A stretch of DNA of 64,000 nucleotides. Source: Diphasiastrum complanatum (taxonomy: Eukaryota; Streptophyta; Lycopodiopsida; Lycopodiales; Lycopodiaceae). The stretch spans positions 64,469,190 through 64,533,189 of the forward strand of contig CM055092.1 in assembly GCA_029204225.1 (NCBI GenBank), read 5' to 3'. How positions within the stretch are numbered: position 1 is the stretch's first letter; the number at the start of each line of letters is the position of its first letter. The position numbers and the translations under genes are program-made. Below, piece by piece: positions 1-12,846 of the stretch. The notes below the pieces were generated by a model. It ran no database searches. It was given only the letters and a program-made list of their open reading frames with translations, and was not told the origin of the DNA.

Positions 1-464
1 TGTCTCTCTCTGTCTCTTACAGAAAATGCTGTCTCTTTTTCTTATGTTTTATGATCCAGAAAGGATAGTTTATATCTCCACTGTGTGGAGTTTACAAGAT
101 AGCTAAACGTAGAATCACAAGACTAGTTAAGGCTAATCAACTAATCAGTTACTCTCCATCGTTGCCACTCGTTTCAGCTAGGCGTGAAGTCTACGACTCC
201 AAGCCCGTTGAGCTGCCAGCTGGCAGCGCGAAAGATTTCTCTTATAAAATTCATTTATTGATCAAAGTTTCAGTCGTTTATCTTATTATCTAATTATCTA
301 TCACATTCACGCATATATTTCCAATTTCTGCACCCATATTTCCGCACGCATAATTTAATCATAATAGAACTGCACTATTAGTACATACACCATATTCATG
401 CATGATTAAAAATGCTGATATTGGTATGATTTATTCAACCTCTAATCACGTTCGCTAAGGAAGA
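1..464. other. uncharacterised AT-rich sequence
   Basis: No coding frame, RNA gene or clear repeat boundary is recognised here. The sequence is AT-rich with a few pyrimidine runs at the very start. It lies directly upstream of the CACTA transposase remnant and could be part of that element, but nothing visible proves it. Confidence 0.4.
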
Positions 465-1330
465 ATTCACAGAACCTTTCCAACATATTTTACCGAAGAT
501 ATACGAAACGTTATCTCAGGATTGTCGACCTTTACAAGGTATTGCTCGTGAGTCTTAACGTCATTCAAATGAGCACATTTCACATGTATATGTGTATTAT
601 TGATGTATTTCTATTTTTGTATGCGATGAATATGCAGGTGGATATGTTCAAAAGACATAAGTACAGAAGATATAGGATGCATGCGTCTCAAAGCTATTGA
701 GATTGTTTGTACTTTCGAGAGATGCCTTCCTCCATCATTTACGGACATCCAAATTCACCTATTGGTTCATCTTGTTGATGAGGTGGAGTTAGCGGGCCCT
801 GTGAGTGGAAGATGGATGTTTTTTTAGAACGATTTATGAAAGTCCCAAAAAATTTTATTCACCAAAAAGCGCATGTAGAAGGTAGTATGGCTAAAGGTTG
901 GATGGCACAAGAGTCTTTGTTTTACATTACAGAGTACTTGACACAATTAAATCCAGGGGCTCCAAGATTGTGGCATTAGTGATGAAGAGAGCAAAAAACA
1001 AGAGAGCATTCCACAAGGAAAAGGAACGTGTGCTAAATTTTCCGAGTGTATGAGAGACAAGGTTTGCATGTTCATGCTATACAACACAAAAGAATTGTCA
1101 TCTTGGATTGATTTATACGAAAAATCCCAAGATCAACGGAATATTGATAGAACGCGGTGGCATCGGTCACATGGGGGCCTGGCTTTTCCATTTGAATTGG
1201 AGCAGCTCCCAAATCAATGCAATATTTCTTGGTTATATGAAGCCATGAATGATGCTTGTGCGAATGGAAAACAAATATCAAATTCGGAGTGGGATCTTGC
1301 TCACGATTGTAGTTGGCATGTTTGTCTCTA
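465..1330 (+). pseudogene. CACTA (En/Spm) transposase Tnp2, C-terminal remnant with DUF4218
   Basis: Broken piece of the transposase of a CACTA DNA transposon. Around 480-530 a frame reads ILPKIYETLSQDCRPL. After an intron-like gap, 725-975 reads LPPSFTDIQIHLLVHLVDEV, then ELAGPVSGRW, LERFMKV and EGSMAKGWMAQESLFYITEY, which is the DUF4218 pattern found behind the catalytic domain of plant Tnp2. The frame is broken by a single-base slip in the T run near 820-827 and by a stop after RLWH near 977. A further piece at 1050-1330 (93 codons, from MRDKVCMFMLYNTKEL) continues the same domain order. The catalytic half and the CACTA termini are missing. Family assignment is confident; the limits are approximate. 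Confidence 0.75.
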
Positions 1331-1918
1331 AACTCGTACTCATCATTTATTATTTATATAATAATTGCTTTGGCATTGCAACACATTGTTCAAAAATACG
1401 TTATTTGATATATGCATTTTTCAATATCGCAGTATAGGCGGCATACCGCTCTTTGGTCTAGTGGACAACACTTTTGCATTGAATGCATCGACAAAAAAAG
1501 AACGGCATTCGATTGTGGGGTGATGACAATGGTTTTATAAGCTTATTTAGCCAATTGTTGAGGAGAAGACCATTGATTGCTATACTTTCTTTGCCAACAA
1601 ATGGATTTGGTTCATGTTGACTAATATATTGAGTCTCTTATGAAAAATATCATTAACCATATTCACATTGAAATAGAGGCCTCACCTTTGATATTCATAA
1701 TAACTTGGAACGTTTTTTACTTGAAAAGCCACAAGTCATTGATACTAAAAAATCTAATAACTATGTTACAAATATGCAAATCAATTTGCTAAATTATGGC
1801 TACTTCCTTTTTCTTTTGTGTCATCCATATTAGCAAAAATCACAACAGTTTCATTCTCTCTATGTGAATGATACAAAATTCAAGAACTCTAATATGTCAG
1901 TTGTTATCATCAACCAAA

Positions 1919-1992
1919 TGAGTTTGGCGCAATAGGTTAGCTTGGAATCCAGAGTGTCTTTGGTCCCAAGTTCAAGACCCCCTTGGAAACCA
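1919..1992 (+). mobile_element. tRNA-derived SINE-like head
   Basis: About 74 bases resemble a decayed tRNA: a box A-like TTTGGCGCAATAGGTTAGC near 1923 and a box B-like AAGTTCAAGACC near 1968. A second copy lies on the minus strand at 14881-14957 and matches it over its whole length, including the shared end CCTTGGAAACC. A repeated, diverged tRNA-like unit in opposite orientations fits a SINE head with Pol III promoter boxes. Its body and tail were not delimited, and a pair of tRNA pseudogenes is the alternative. Confidence 0.5.
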
Positions 1993-4921
1993 AAATGCAT
2001 TTTGAAGGCCTTGCTAACATCAAATAATATTCCTTCTATGATGTCTCCATGACCTTTTCCCTCAAAGAATGAAAACCCTTTCAATGCTCCAAACTATGAA
2101 GTGTTTCATGGAAGCCTGCTATCCCTCCTTTGTAAGGATACTGCTAGCCCAAATAGCATTACCCCTAATGTTTCTCATACTTTTTATAATTTACTCATAT
2201 TCAACCCATCACCTATGTCCAAGATGCCACCAATTTGGAAATACTTCCCTCCCAACCTTATTAAAAAATTTAAGCCCCTCAAAAGATTGAACTCCAAAAA
2301 AAATTACAACCAAGGCCTTTTTCCATAGACCACCCCACAACATTCCAACATCATCTCCTTGGCAATATAGATTCATTTATGGTCTATCCATCTTCAACTC
2401 CATCATGAACATAACACACAAAACAATTCACTGCATCGACAACAATACTCTGCCCTTCTCTTATGGGGTGATATGGAAAAATCTATGATAGAGTAACTGA
2501 AACTTCATCCTTTTTTGTTGTAAGAGGTTTTGCATCTCTTAATATTACCTTCAACACCACCACCTACCATAATGCCTCTTCTCAAATTTTCTTGAAATGT
2601 GCTATCGTTGTGCCCCTTTTTTCTTGCCTATGATTTCTTTTAGTTTTCTCCTCCTCTCTTGGCCAATCATCTCCTACTTGTTCTATTGTTGAGCCTTACA
2701 TGTACCATAATTGGAAGTGATACAATACTAAAGAGAGAAAAAGAGGGTACAACTCCTATAGACAGACTTCAAGTGTCCTTAGAATAAGAACAAGATGAGA
2801 TTGGGATCCACCAAGGATCTAAGCAAAGATAACAACATCACATTCAATTTGGCTATCTCCAACTTATGCTACCTTACCTTAGTTGTTGGCAAGGGTCTTC
2901 TTTATGCCAACAAAGTCAATAGTCCTATATTTTTAGCTGAGCATCAATATAGTGAACACACAACAGGTTCCTCAATATGCTCAAGTTGGATAATTGCTTG
3001 ATATTGTTTTTAGTATTTCCATTTCTTATGGCTAGCTATTCTAGACACATTGTAAGGAGCTTAGCTCTCCATGCTCTTGAAGAAACCAACTAGCCAATCA
3101 AAAAATGAATTTGTCCTAAGGCATGTGGCATCCATGCATGGGTAGCTAATCCATGTAAACTGACCAAAACAAGCCCTAACTCGTGAGATAGGCATAACAA
3201 CTTAGATGAACTACCACCCCCATGTTTTGTCATGCCTAAGTGACCTGTGTTCCACTCCAACTTCTAACCGGGTCCTCCAACTAGCTAACCCTAGTCACTA
3301 ACTGTTGGCCCTCATAGGTTGATTTGGTCAATGCACATTGGATCTACATGCCTTGCCACACGACTTGTGGAGTGCACGTATTACTCAGTGGGTCACCACA
3401 CAATGACCTATAATATTGTCAAGTGCTTAGACTAAGACGTAAGTCATGCCCACTGGTGATCACTTACTCACCTAGTATGGGTTGTGCCTTTGCCACTAGT
3501 GTGCCATTGGTGGTCAACTGACCCATTTGGTCAATGGTCCTTCTAGGTTACAATAGGTCCACAACAATGGCCAACATTGCATTGAGCTTACCATGCATCC
3601 GTCCTCAGACTTTTATTATCATCCATTAATGTTTGATTAGTAGGATTGATACATTCATTGTTGATGCAACTTTTCTGGTAGATAATCATCGTGGACATAC
3701 TGCTTTAGACACACTACAACTATGATGGATTTCTAAGTTGGCAGATTGGGGTAGATTGCTTCCTTTGGTTTAATTCTTTATGATTACATTGATGTACTTA
3801 TTTTCAATTTGTTAACACATATATTGCACAATGTCTTTTTCATATTGAAATTAGAACTTAGCCAAAAAAAAAAAAAAAAAGTTGGAAGGCACTACATTGG
3901 GGTTTTGAAATTTTTCACACACTAAATACGGTTGTTGCAAAATTTGTGTGATTAAAGGTCACAAGTTGTTATGATTTTCAAAAGCCTAGAGTACTAGATG
4001 CCTTATACCCATCTCCCATCTAAATATTTACATTGTATTGTCAATGATGTTTTTAGATTTTAACATGATCTAACACTTGATCTCCATATACATACAAATA
4101 TGAAAGTTTTAGGTAAATAATTTCAAAAAAAAATTGAAGGTTAATTTGCTTGATTTAAATTCCTTCTAGATTCAACTAGAATTGATTTGAATCTTGATTC
4201 AAATCTATTCAACTCATGACTAGGGTGCTAGGACATCAATCATATGCTCTCGAGGGCATAACTTGGCTATTAATAATAATGTACATCTAAGATCATGTTT
4301 AAACATTAACCATTTTGTCATATTCTTTTGGCAAGTTTTCTTTTGGCTCTTAAAAAGATGGTTGTAAACACAATCCCTTTCAAAGAGTGCTCATTGCTTG
4401 GCAGTTGCAAGCAAGCCTCCTCCCAACTTGAGAATTGGGAGCACACATCCATCACCAAGAGAGCACCCTAGGGTGGAGGTGGAGCTGCCCTACAAGGGTG
4501 GAGACTGCTCTACACACTCAAAGTTTAGTGTATGGCTGGCATGCCTGCTCGGTGATGTTGGCAAACCAAGAGCAAACAGGGCGTGCTCTCTACACATGAA
4601 TCATTTGAGAGCTGAGGCTTATAAATCAAAACAGCAATCAGGATCTTGTGTGTTAAGGGCCATGGCAATAAACATAGATCTGGATATTGTCTTGAGGCTG
4701 CTACACAGAAATTTACCAGTTCGAGCTTCGCACATGCCTAATTTACCAATCAGATTCTGTACCAATCACAAAAGCAAGCTTGCATCCAAAATTATTATAA
4801 TCTGATCAACACAAGGATGCTGTGCTCCACAGAGTTTCAAATTTGTACCGAAAGAAACGTACCTATTAGGATTGCCATTCGGTTAATCTACACAGAATCA
4901 TGGAATTCAACCTCATGCTAA
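1993..4921. other. intergenic sequence, no gene recognised
   Basis: Short open frames occur (for example 4398-4805, 135 codons) but show no family motif, and their composition is not gene-like. A run of 17 A at 3864-3880 could be the tail of an old retroposed copy. Nothing else is recognised. Confidence 0.5.
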
Positions 4922-5018
4922 AAGCTGGGATGTGATATTGGCACGGCTCAATCTGTTGACTGCGCTCTCCCATAGCGTTGTCAGCTGATTGAGACGCACC
5001 AATATCACATGCCACTAT
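4922..5018 (-). ncRNA. MIR171: miR171 precursor hairpin
   Basis: Conserved plant microRNA gene. On the minus strand the 3' arm at 4931-4951 carries the 21-nt mature miR171b/c-type sequence: it begins TTGAGCCGTGCC and ends AATATCACA. The 5' arm at 4987-5007 is the matching star strand, beginning TGATATTGGTGCG. The duplex pairs along its whole length with one mismatch and two G-U wobbles, with the 2-nt 3' overhangs expected of Dicer products. The stem continues outward for several base pairs, and the terminal loop holds two short extra stems (TGAC/GTCA and CGCT/AGCG). Known role of the family: it guides cleavage of HAM/SCL6 GRAS mRNAs and so controls meristem and shoot branching. A plus-strand product would be a poorer miR171 match, so the minus strand is chosen. 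No other transcript feature is seen nearby. Confidence 0.92.
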
Positions 5019-5142
5019 GTAACAATTACTTGCACTTTGCCAAGATCGCATACGGATTTTGGACATTCTTTGTTGTGCAAAGGCAACAGGCTTTCTGCAC
5101 GCAGCAGATCTCCGTCCATGTCTTTGCGCTTGATTTGAAGCC

Positions 5143-5151
5143 TTATAAATA
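5143..5151 (-). promoter_or_regulatory. TATA box of MIR171
   Basis: On the minus strand the sequence reads TATTTATAA, followed by GGCTTCAAATC. A start site about 30 bases downstream would lie near 5120, which puts the hairpin's 5' arm about 110 bases into the transcript, a normal spacing for a plant MIR gene. Its role is inferred from position only. The motif also reads TTATAAATA on the plus strand, but no plus-strand gene follows. Confidence 0.55.
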
Positions 5152-7763
5152 GACACCTGCAGTTAATAAGAGGAACAACGTCTATCAACTTTCTGCTGTA
5201 TGCAGCTTTTTTCATCAACATTTCAAACTCAACAGAACCTTCCTTCGTTCCGCGTCCAAATATTGATGAAAATTTAACTTTGAAGAATTACGATAAGGCG
5301 ATACTCAAGAAAATATTTGAGTACATATAAAAGCCAAAGAGTCTACGTTAATTCTGACGGATTGCCCACAATCGACTCCTCAAGTTTGTCAGCAAAGTTT
5401 TCAACTTAGTAAAAATTTAGGCTTTGCTACAATAATCATACGCTGCAGAGAGTTTTCATATAAAGTTAGAATCTAGAAATATACTCACCTCTCAAACTTT
5501 AAAAGGAGAACATACGTTCACGTCACTGCGGACTCGAAGTTGTCAGTTGCATTAGAACTTTTAAAAGATAAAGTAAATCATTAATAGCAAAGAAAAACAT
5601 GTTAGTAACTAAGATAATTCTTCAATCCCAGAAAACAATCATCTGTAAGGCGAGAAAATAGCATATGGGTTAACCTAAATAGACTCTACATGACTATCAC
5701 AACGGCTGCGGCTACCAATCCATGTGTGTTTCAGTGAAATATATTCCATCGTCTCAAGCTTTGAATAATCCATGACTTATCACTATTCCGTGCCTTAGGA
5801 TACAACTAGTTTGTAATTCTATTATTGAGCGTTCAACATTATATACAGTTTGTAAAATCGCAATGGTTCGCAGCGTATGCAACATGAGGAGATGGAATCA
5901 CCACTTTCACATTTAACGACGGCAAATTGTGAAACGGATAGCTATGCCCCAAGCGAGGGAGACGCTAAGCTTAAGATATAGAATAGGTACTTTTACCCCA
6001 GACAGAAAGAGAGAGGAACAAGCTGCTGTCTATGTCTCGCTAGCGAAATCTTTACACCAGGTTAGTCTTACTTTAGAAATATTGTGTACGACTTTAAAGA
6101 GGACCCAAAACGGCCCAACCACCAATATTTCATAATTCCGAGTACAATCATGCCTCAAAAACCTGACGAAGATTGATATGTACCTGTTGATGTCTGTTTG
6201 CTCGGCATGTCATGAATTCTTCGAGTAGCCAAGCAGTAGCTAAACAGCCTTTCAATAATTGATTAGAAAGCAAGGAGAGTGACATCAGTACTGGAAAACG
6301 TACAGTCATGTAATCAGCGAATGCTTTCTTTAGTGATTTACTGGTTCAAATACGCAAATTACAGAACTTTCACAATTCAGACATTGAAATTGCAACAGAA
6401 ATGTTAATTGCCACACAAATCTTTGAAGTCAAGATAATTGGATACTGTTCTTCAACAGTCATGCAGGTAATAAACAATAACTTCTGTCATTGTCCCAACT
6501 AAGGACTCGACAGAGAAAGAATACCAAACGGATCAGACACCTGTTCAGTATTTAAAATAACGCAAAATCGAGAGTGATACGTCAAATTAACCACAGACTA
6601 CGACAATCAATGAAATAAATGATCTGGACTGGAACTTTAATCACTGCATCTGCATCAGAAAATCAAAATCCTTGTATGAATCATCTGATTTACCATGTGC
6701 AGCAACAAAATTAATCAGGATTGATCAAACAACAACCTGCGCGATCATCCTCACAGACAAAAACCCATTCACAAAATCCATCCCATCCCATCCCACGCGT
6801 CTTCAGAAGCCCAAATTTGCGAGCAAAGAAATCAGACTGGCCTTAGATCAGAGGAACAAAGTAGTGGCCAGCCCAGCCCAGCCCAGCCCGCAGTTAACAG
6901 GACTATTTGACGCCCCCTCGTTTGGATGCCTGCCACGAGTCTTATCCACCACGTGTGATCTTTTCAATGGTAAGTCTCAAACACGTGGCAGAATCTAATT
7001 GCTTCTGAGATCATCCAATGGCCACTAGAGTAAATAAATCATTTAAGCTAGTGGGCCAGAGCACATGGGGGAGCCTCCCTGTCACATCTTAAAGACTTAA
7101 AGGGCATGAACAAACATATTAGGATCTAGTGACCATTTATTCACAACCTAAAATGACATGGTAACTATTATGGGCTTAAAATTATGGTGACTCGAGTCTT
7201 GCGAAAACCAACAAATACAAACAGCCCAATTGTTAGAATTCACTTTCAATTTTTTTATCGGTTTTTCAATGGTTCAAAATGAGCTAGTTTTAGTTATAAA
7301 TTTCACGTTTTAAGGTTTTTTTAACCTTTTATTGATTCCATAATAATCTTGCCAGTTTTTTTGAAACTTTTCTATGAGCACTAGTGAGCTCATTAGGAAG
7401 ACTTCCAATGATTGACTCATTAATTATTACAAGATTGTCTTTGAGTCTAGAGCCCTTTCCACAAAGGTAATAGGATGGTTGTAAAATTATGAGGCCCACG
7501 ACACCATCATAATCAAACAACTCATGTACCTAGTTATGACTTTTCCACATGGTAAAACAACCATAAAATTTGGGTGGGGCTGTAGGCCAAGTCGTAATCT
7601 AAGACCAATGAATCCTTACCTTAGCACCATTGGAATCGATGAGAAGGTCAAATACTTTCCCAAGTGTAAAAGATTGGCAAATGGCAAGGCATTTTGGAAA
7701 AAAGAATTTGTGGTCCACATGTTTTAACTTTTTATGGATGTAATGTTTTTTTTAGGGGGAGAA
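5152..7763. other. low-copy-looking intergenic region upstream of MIR171
   Basis: No coding family is recognised, and the sequence lacks obvious transposon signatures. Two perfect palindromic G-box cores, CACGTG, lie 32 bases apart at 6950-6955 and 6982-6987; the second continues as CACGTGGCA, an ABRE-like form. A short GCCCA tandem run lies at about 6868-6890. The region could include distal MIR171 promoter, but the distance (about 1.8 kb to the G-boxes) makes this speculative. Confidence 0.35.
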
Positions 7764-8200
7764 TGTATTCCTATCTCCAACACTCATGACACATTTTGAC
7801 TTGGCACCCTCCTCCAAGATTGGACGCCTTGACATATGCAAGCATATATTTGACGTCTCCCCCACCCTTGGAGGCGGGGGCCTCAACTGCCATGGCAATT
7901 ACATTGGGAAATACACTCACACTTTATGGCCTTTTTATGGGCCATAATTTGCTTATGAAATTTCTATATATATTTCAAAATTCAAAATTTGCCAACGTTT
8001 CACTTTTAAAGATTGTGACTTGTCTCAGATTTTGTAAAGGTCTCATGTGCAAAATGCTACAACTAAATAAAACCAACAAAATTGCAAAATAGTTTTACAA
8101 ACAGTGCACAATAAATGTAACAAACAAAAAACTTCGCAAGATTCAATGCACTTCATGTATAAATCTTCAAATGTCATTTTCATACACTCATCAAGTTACG
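7764..8200 (+). mobile_element. possible LTR start after a polypurine tract
   Basis: At 7754-7763 a purine run, AGGGGGAGAA, is followed at once by TGTATTCC, the usual layout of a gypsy polypurine tract and the first bases of a 3' LTR. No reverse transcriptase or integrase is seen upstream, and the right end of the LTR is not identified, so both the call and the end coordinate are tentative. Confidence 0.25.
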
Positions 8201-8559
8201 AATTATATACACTAAAGCACTCTAACAAGTCTACAATTAACTGGTGTTTACTTGACCAATTGTTGTAACAAATTGTCAAGAAGTCAACATAATCACTATT
8301 GCAATCTGCTGAAAAAGTGATCATGAAGGTCAAAACAATGTCGAGCTGAGATCGCCTAATTGTGAAGCTTTATTTTTGGAATGATATCACCTATGCGTGA
8401 AGTCCGAAATAATGTCAAATTTGTATCGACTATTCAGTTGACTTTAGTTTTAGATCGATATTGAGGTCAATTATTGATACTCGTTATGGTAATTTCAAAT
8501 CCAAACTCTGTTTTGATTTTCAATTCAAAGTTTGCATACTATTGGAAAAATTAGTGTAT

Positions 8560-8662
8560 TATTACATATATTCATAGTTTGACATTCTTTAAGAGATCTA
8601 GTTGAGGTAGGATAACAAAGGCACTTGAAGATTAGATTGTTGGAGTGAGATTAACACCAACA
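8560..8662 (-). repeat. 3' LTR of the collapsed copia element (outer end not defined)
   Basis: In minus orientation the LTR begins TGTTGGTGTTAATC directly after the polypurine tract. Its other end was not found; the given left limit is only a conservative minimum. Confidence 0.5.
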
Positions 8663-9330
8663 CTCCCCCCTTAAGCTCACTTCAGAGATCTAACAAGATT
8701 CAATATATTCAAGAATTGAACATGCTTGCCTTTGCTTAAGGCCTTAAAAATGTTCGCTACCATATAGTTCTCAATACATCAGTATACCAAGTGCACTTGC
8801 TTGAAAGCACCTTTTCTCTCACAAAATGGAATTGAATTTCAATGTGGTTATTTCTTTTAATGAAATCTAGGACTGAGACTAAAAAACATACAGGTGAGAC
8901 TATAAAAAAGATATTAGCTACTTTGCATCGCAAAATTGACAAATCTTGCAAAGTAATACGATTCCTATAGCCTCCTTTGTTGCTTGAGTTGCTATGATAT
9001 ATTCAGCTTTAGTTGATGACAATGAAAATGACTTTTGCTTCTTGTTATTCTAGGAAGATTAGTGTTCATGTTTTGATTAGATGTGGTTAGATACACAAAA
9101 CATTCCTTATCATATGCCATATGTTGTGATGCTCCATTGTCCAAGTACCAACGTACTTTTTTTGTATCCACCATAAATAGATTTGGTCCATACTTTTCTT
9201 CTTGTGAATTATGTAGCTCAACTATATATTTTGCTGTTAATTTTGTTTCGACTCATTGTGAATTATGATTCTACAATCTTTAATATCATGAATAGTTCTT
9301 TTGCAATACTTGCAAAAGAGATTGGTTTTG
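8663..9330 (-). pseudogene. collapsed Ty1/copia element: gag knuckle, protease and RNase H fused by deletion
   Basis: Reading the minus strand from 9330 downward there are four copia landmarks within 670 bases. First, a CCHC zinc knuckle, CKYCKRTIHDIKDC, near 9315-9273. Second, the protease motif WYLDNGASQHMAYDKECF near 9150-9095. Third, an RNase H segment, SLSSTKAEYIIATQATKEA, near 9035-8980. Fourth, the end of RNase H, HIEIQFHFVREKV, near 8860-8815. The polypurine tract AAGGGGGGAG at 8672-8663 abuts a sequence starting TGTTGGTGTTAATC, the 3' LTR. Integrase and reverse transcriptase are gone, so protease has been joined to RNase H by an internal deletion of more than 2 kb. Stops and frameshifts are common. 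Confidence 0.75.
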
Positions 9331-9788
9331 GTTTTTTCATAACTAGATCTTGCCTTTGACTGTTGGGTATCAAAAGTAATTTGAGTCTAGATTTGATCCC
9401 TTTTTTTCTTGTTCTTAGAAAATCAAGCTAATGACTCATTTCTAATAGTTAAATTTGACATTTTTTTCATCATTTTTTCATGAAAAATAGTGGATGTGAC
9501 ATTCTAGAGTGTTGGTCTAACTTTTGTACCGATAAGCATATAGAATATGCACATGATGAGGGTATGCTCGATAAGAGGTCAATATTTGTAGGGACCTTTC
9601 CTCACCCACCTTCAAACCATATTTCCCAAGAAAGACAAGGCAAACAAGACATGGATATAATTTTTCTTTCATGTCACATGGTAATTAGATTCAATGAGAG
9701 CAAAGCTTAAATCCAAAGTGTTATGCATGCTATGATGATAGTCTAACCCTAGCATCCATTAACTATAAATTCTCCACAAATAAGCGTA

Positions 9789-12164
<2,376 letters not shown>

Positions 12165-12345
12165 TATAACATCTAGAAGTTTCAAATTAAGAGCGTCCTC
12201 ATTGAGAAGGATCTCAAGAAAATCGTTTCGGGTGTCAAATTGTCGCCCAATACCACTCCCGTTGACCCAATACCACTCCAGTTGACATGAGAGCATGGGA
12301 TAAGAAAGCACAACAAGCATTGTCCTTGATCAACATGTCACTGAA
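12165..12345 (+). pseudogene. Ty1/copia gag fragment
   Basis: The plus strand reads KFQIKSVLIEKDLKKIVSGV followed by KLSPNTTPVD, then after a frame change MRAWDKKAQQALSLINMSL. This is the pattern at the start of copia gag (UBN2 type), in which a tryptophan-containing motif precedes a KAQKALS helix. Only about 60 codons remain and the frame is broken. Confidence 0.5.
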
Positions 12346-12539
12346 GGTATTACGTCCATGTCTAGTATGTGGGATTTGGAATAATTCTTGACATGGATAG
12401 CCGGTCACTATAGTGTATGTGGTTATTAGTTATGCCTCGTCATTCCGAGTTTGGCCGATAAAGTAATTAATAATCATATGAGTACCCAAACCTATAATTG
12501 GAAATAAGAGCACTTGCATGGTGTTTTGACTATTGTAAT

Positions 12540-12833
12540 GCAAGAATAGGAGGTCAATTGCTATTCTAGGTTGCATGGGGATCCTAAGAAGAATATTCTC
12601 TTCTCATGGTAGAGAATATATACTAGTGGAAACTCGCCCCTCTGCCTATTGGATTTTTTGATCCTTGTAGCTAGGAGCCCCTTCTCTCTTGCATTCATTC
12701 ACCATGGCATGGGGGTGAAGTGGTTAGGGTATTGACTAGCCATTTTCTGTTGGTTGGGTGGTTTTGCTCCACAAGTGTCCTTTTGGTTGCATGCAACAGG
12801 ATCTAGTCGGATCTTCACTAGGTGATCCTTACA
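12540..12833 (+). repeat. 3' end of a copia 5' LTR
   Basis: The sequence ends CCTTACA one base before a perfect tRNA-iMet primer-binding site. A related LTR end lies at 61542: both contain TTGGGTGGTTTTGCTCCA-like text about 75 bases upstream of their ends. The LTR start was not found, so the left coordinate is a guess. Confidence 0.5.
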
Positions 12834-12834
12834 G

Positions 12835-12846
12835 TGGTATCAGAGC
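12835..12846 (+). promoter_or_regulatory. retrotransposon primer-binding site (tRNA-iMet)
   Basis: TGGTATCAGAGC is the exact complement of the 3' end of initiator tRNA-Met used by plant copia elements. It lies one base after an LTR end in ACA. Confidence 0.8.

Noticed and set aside
4398-4805. Open frame of 135 codons
   Set aside because: No domain or recognisable protein texture; likely chance.
4987-5007. A plus-strand microRNA from the MIR171 hairpin
   Set aside because: The plus-strand 3' arm differs from canonical miR171 at two central positions, while the minus-strand 3' arm fits a canonical form and a TATA box lies in the right place.
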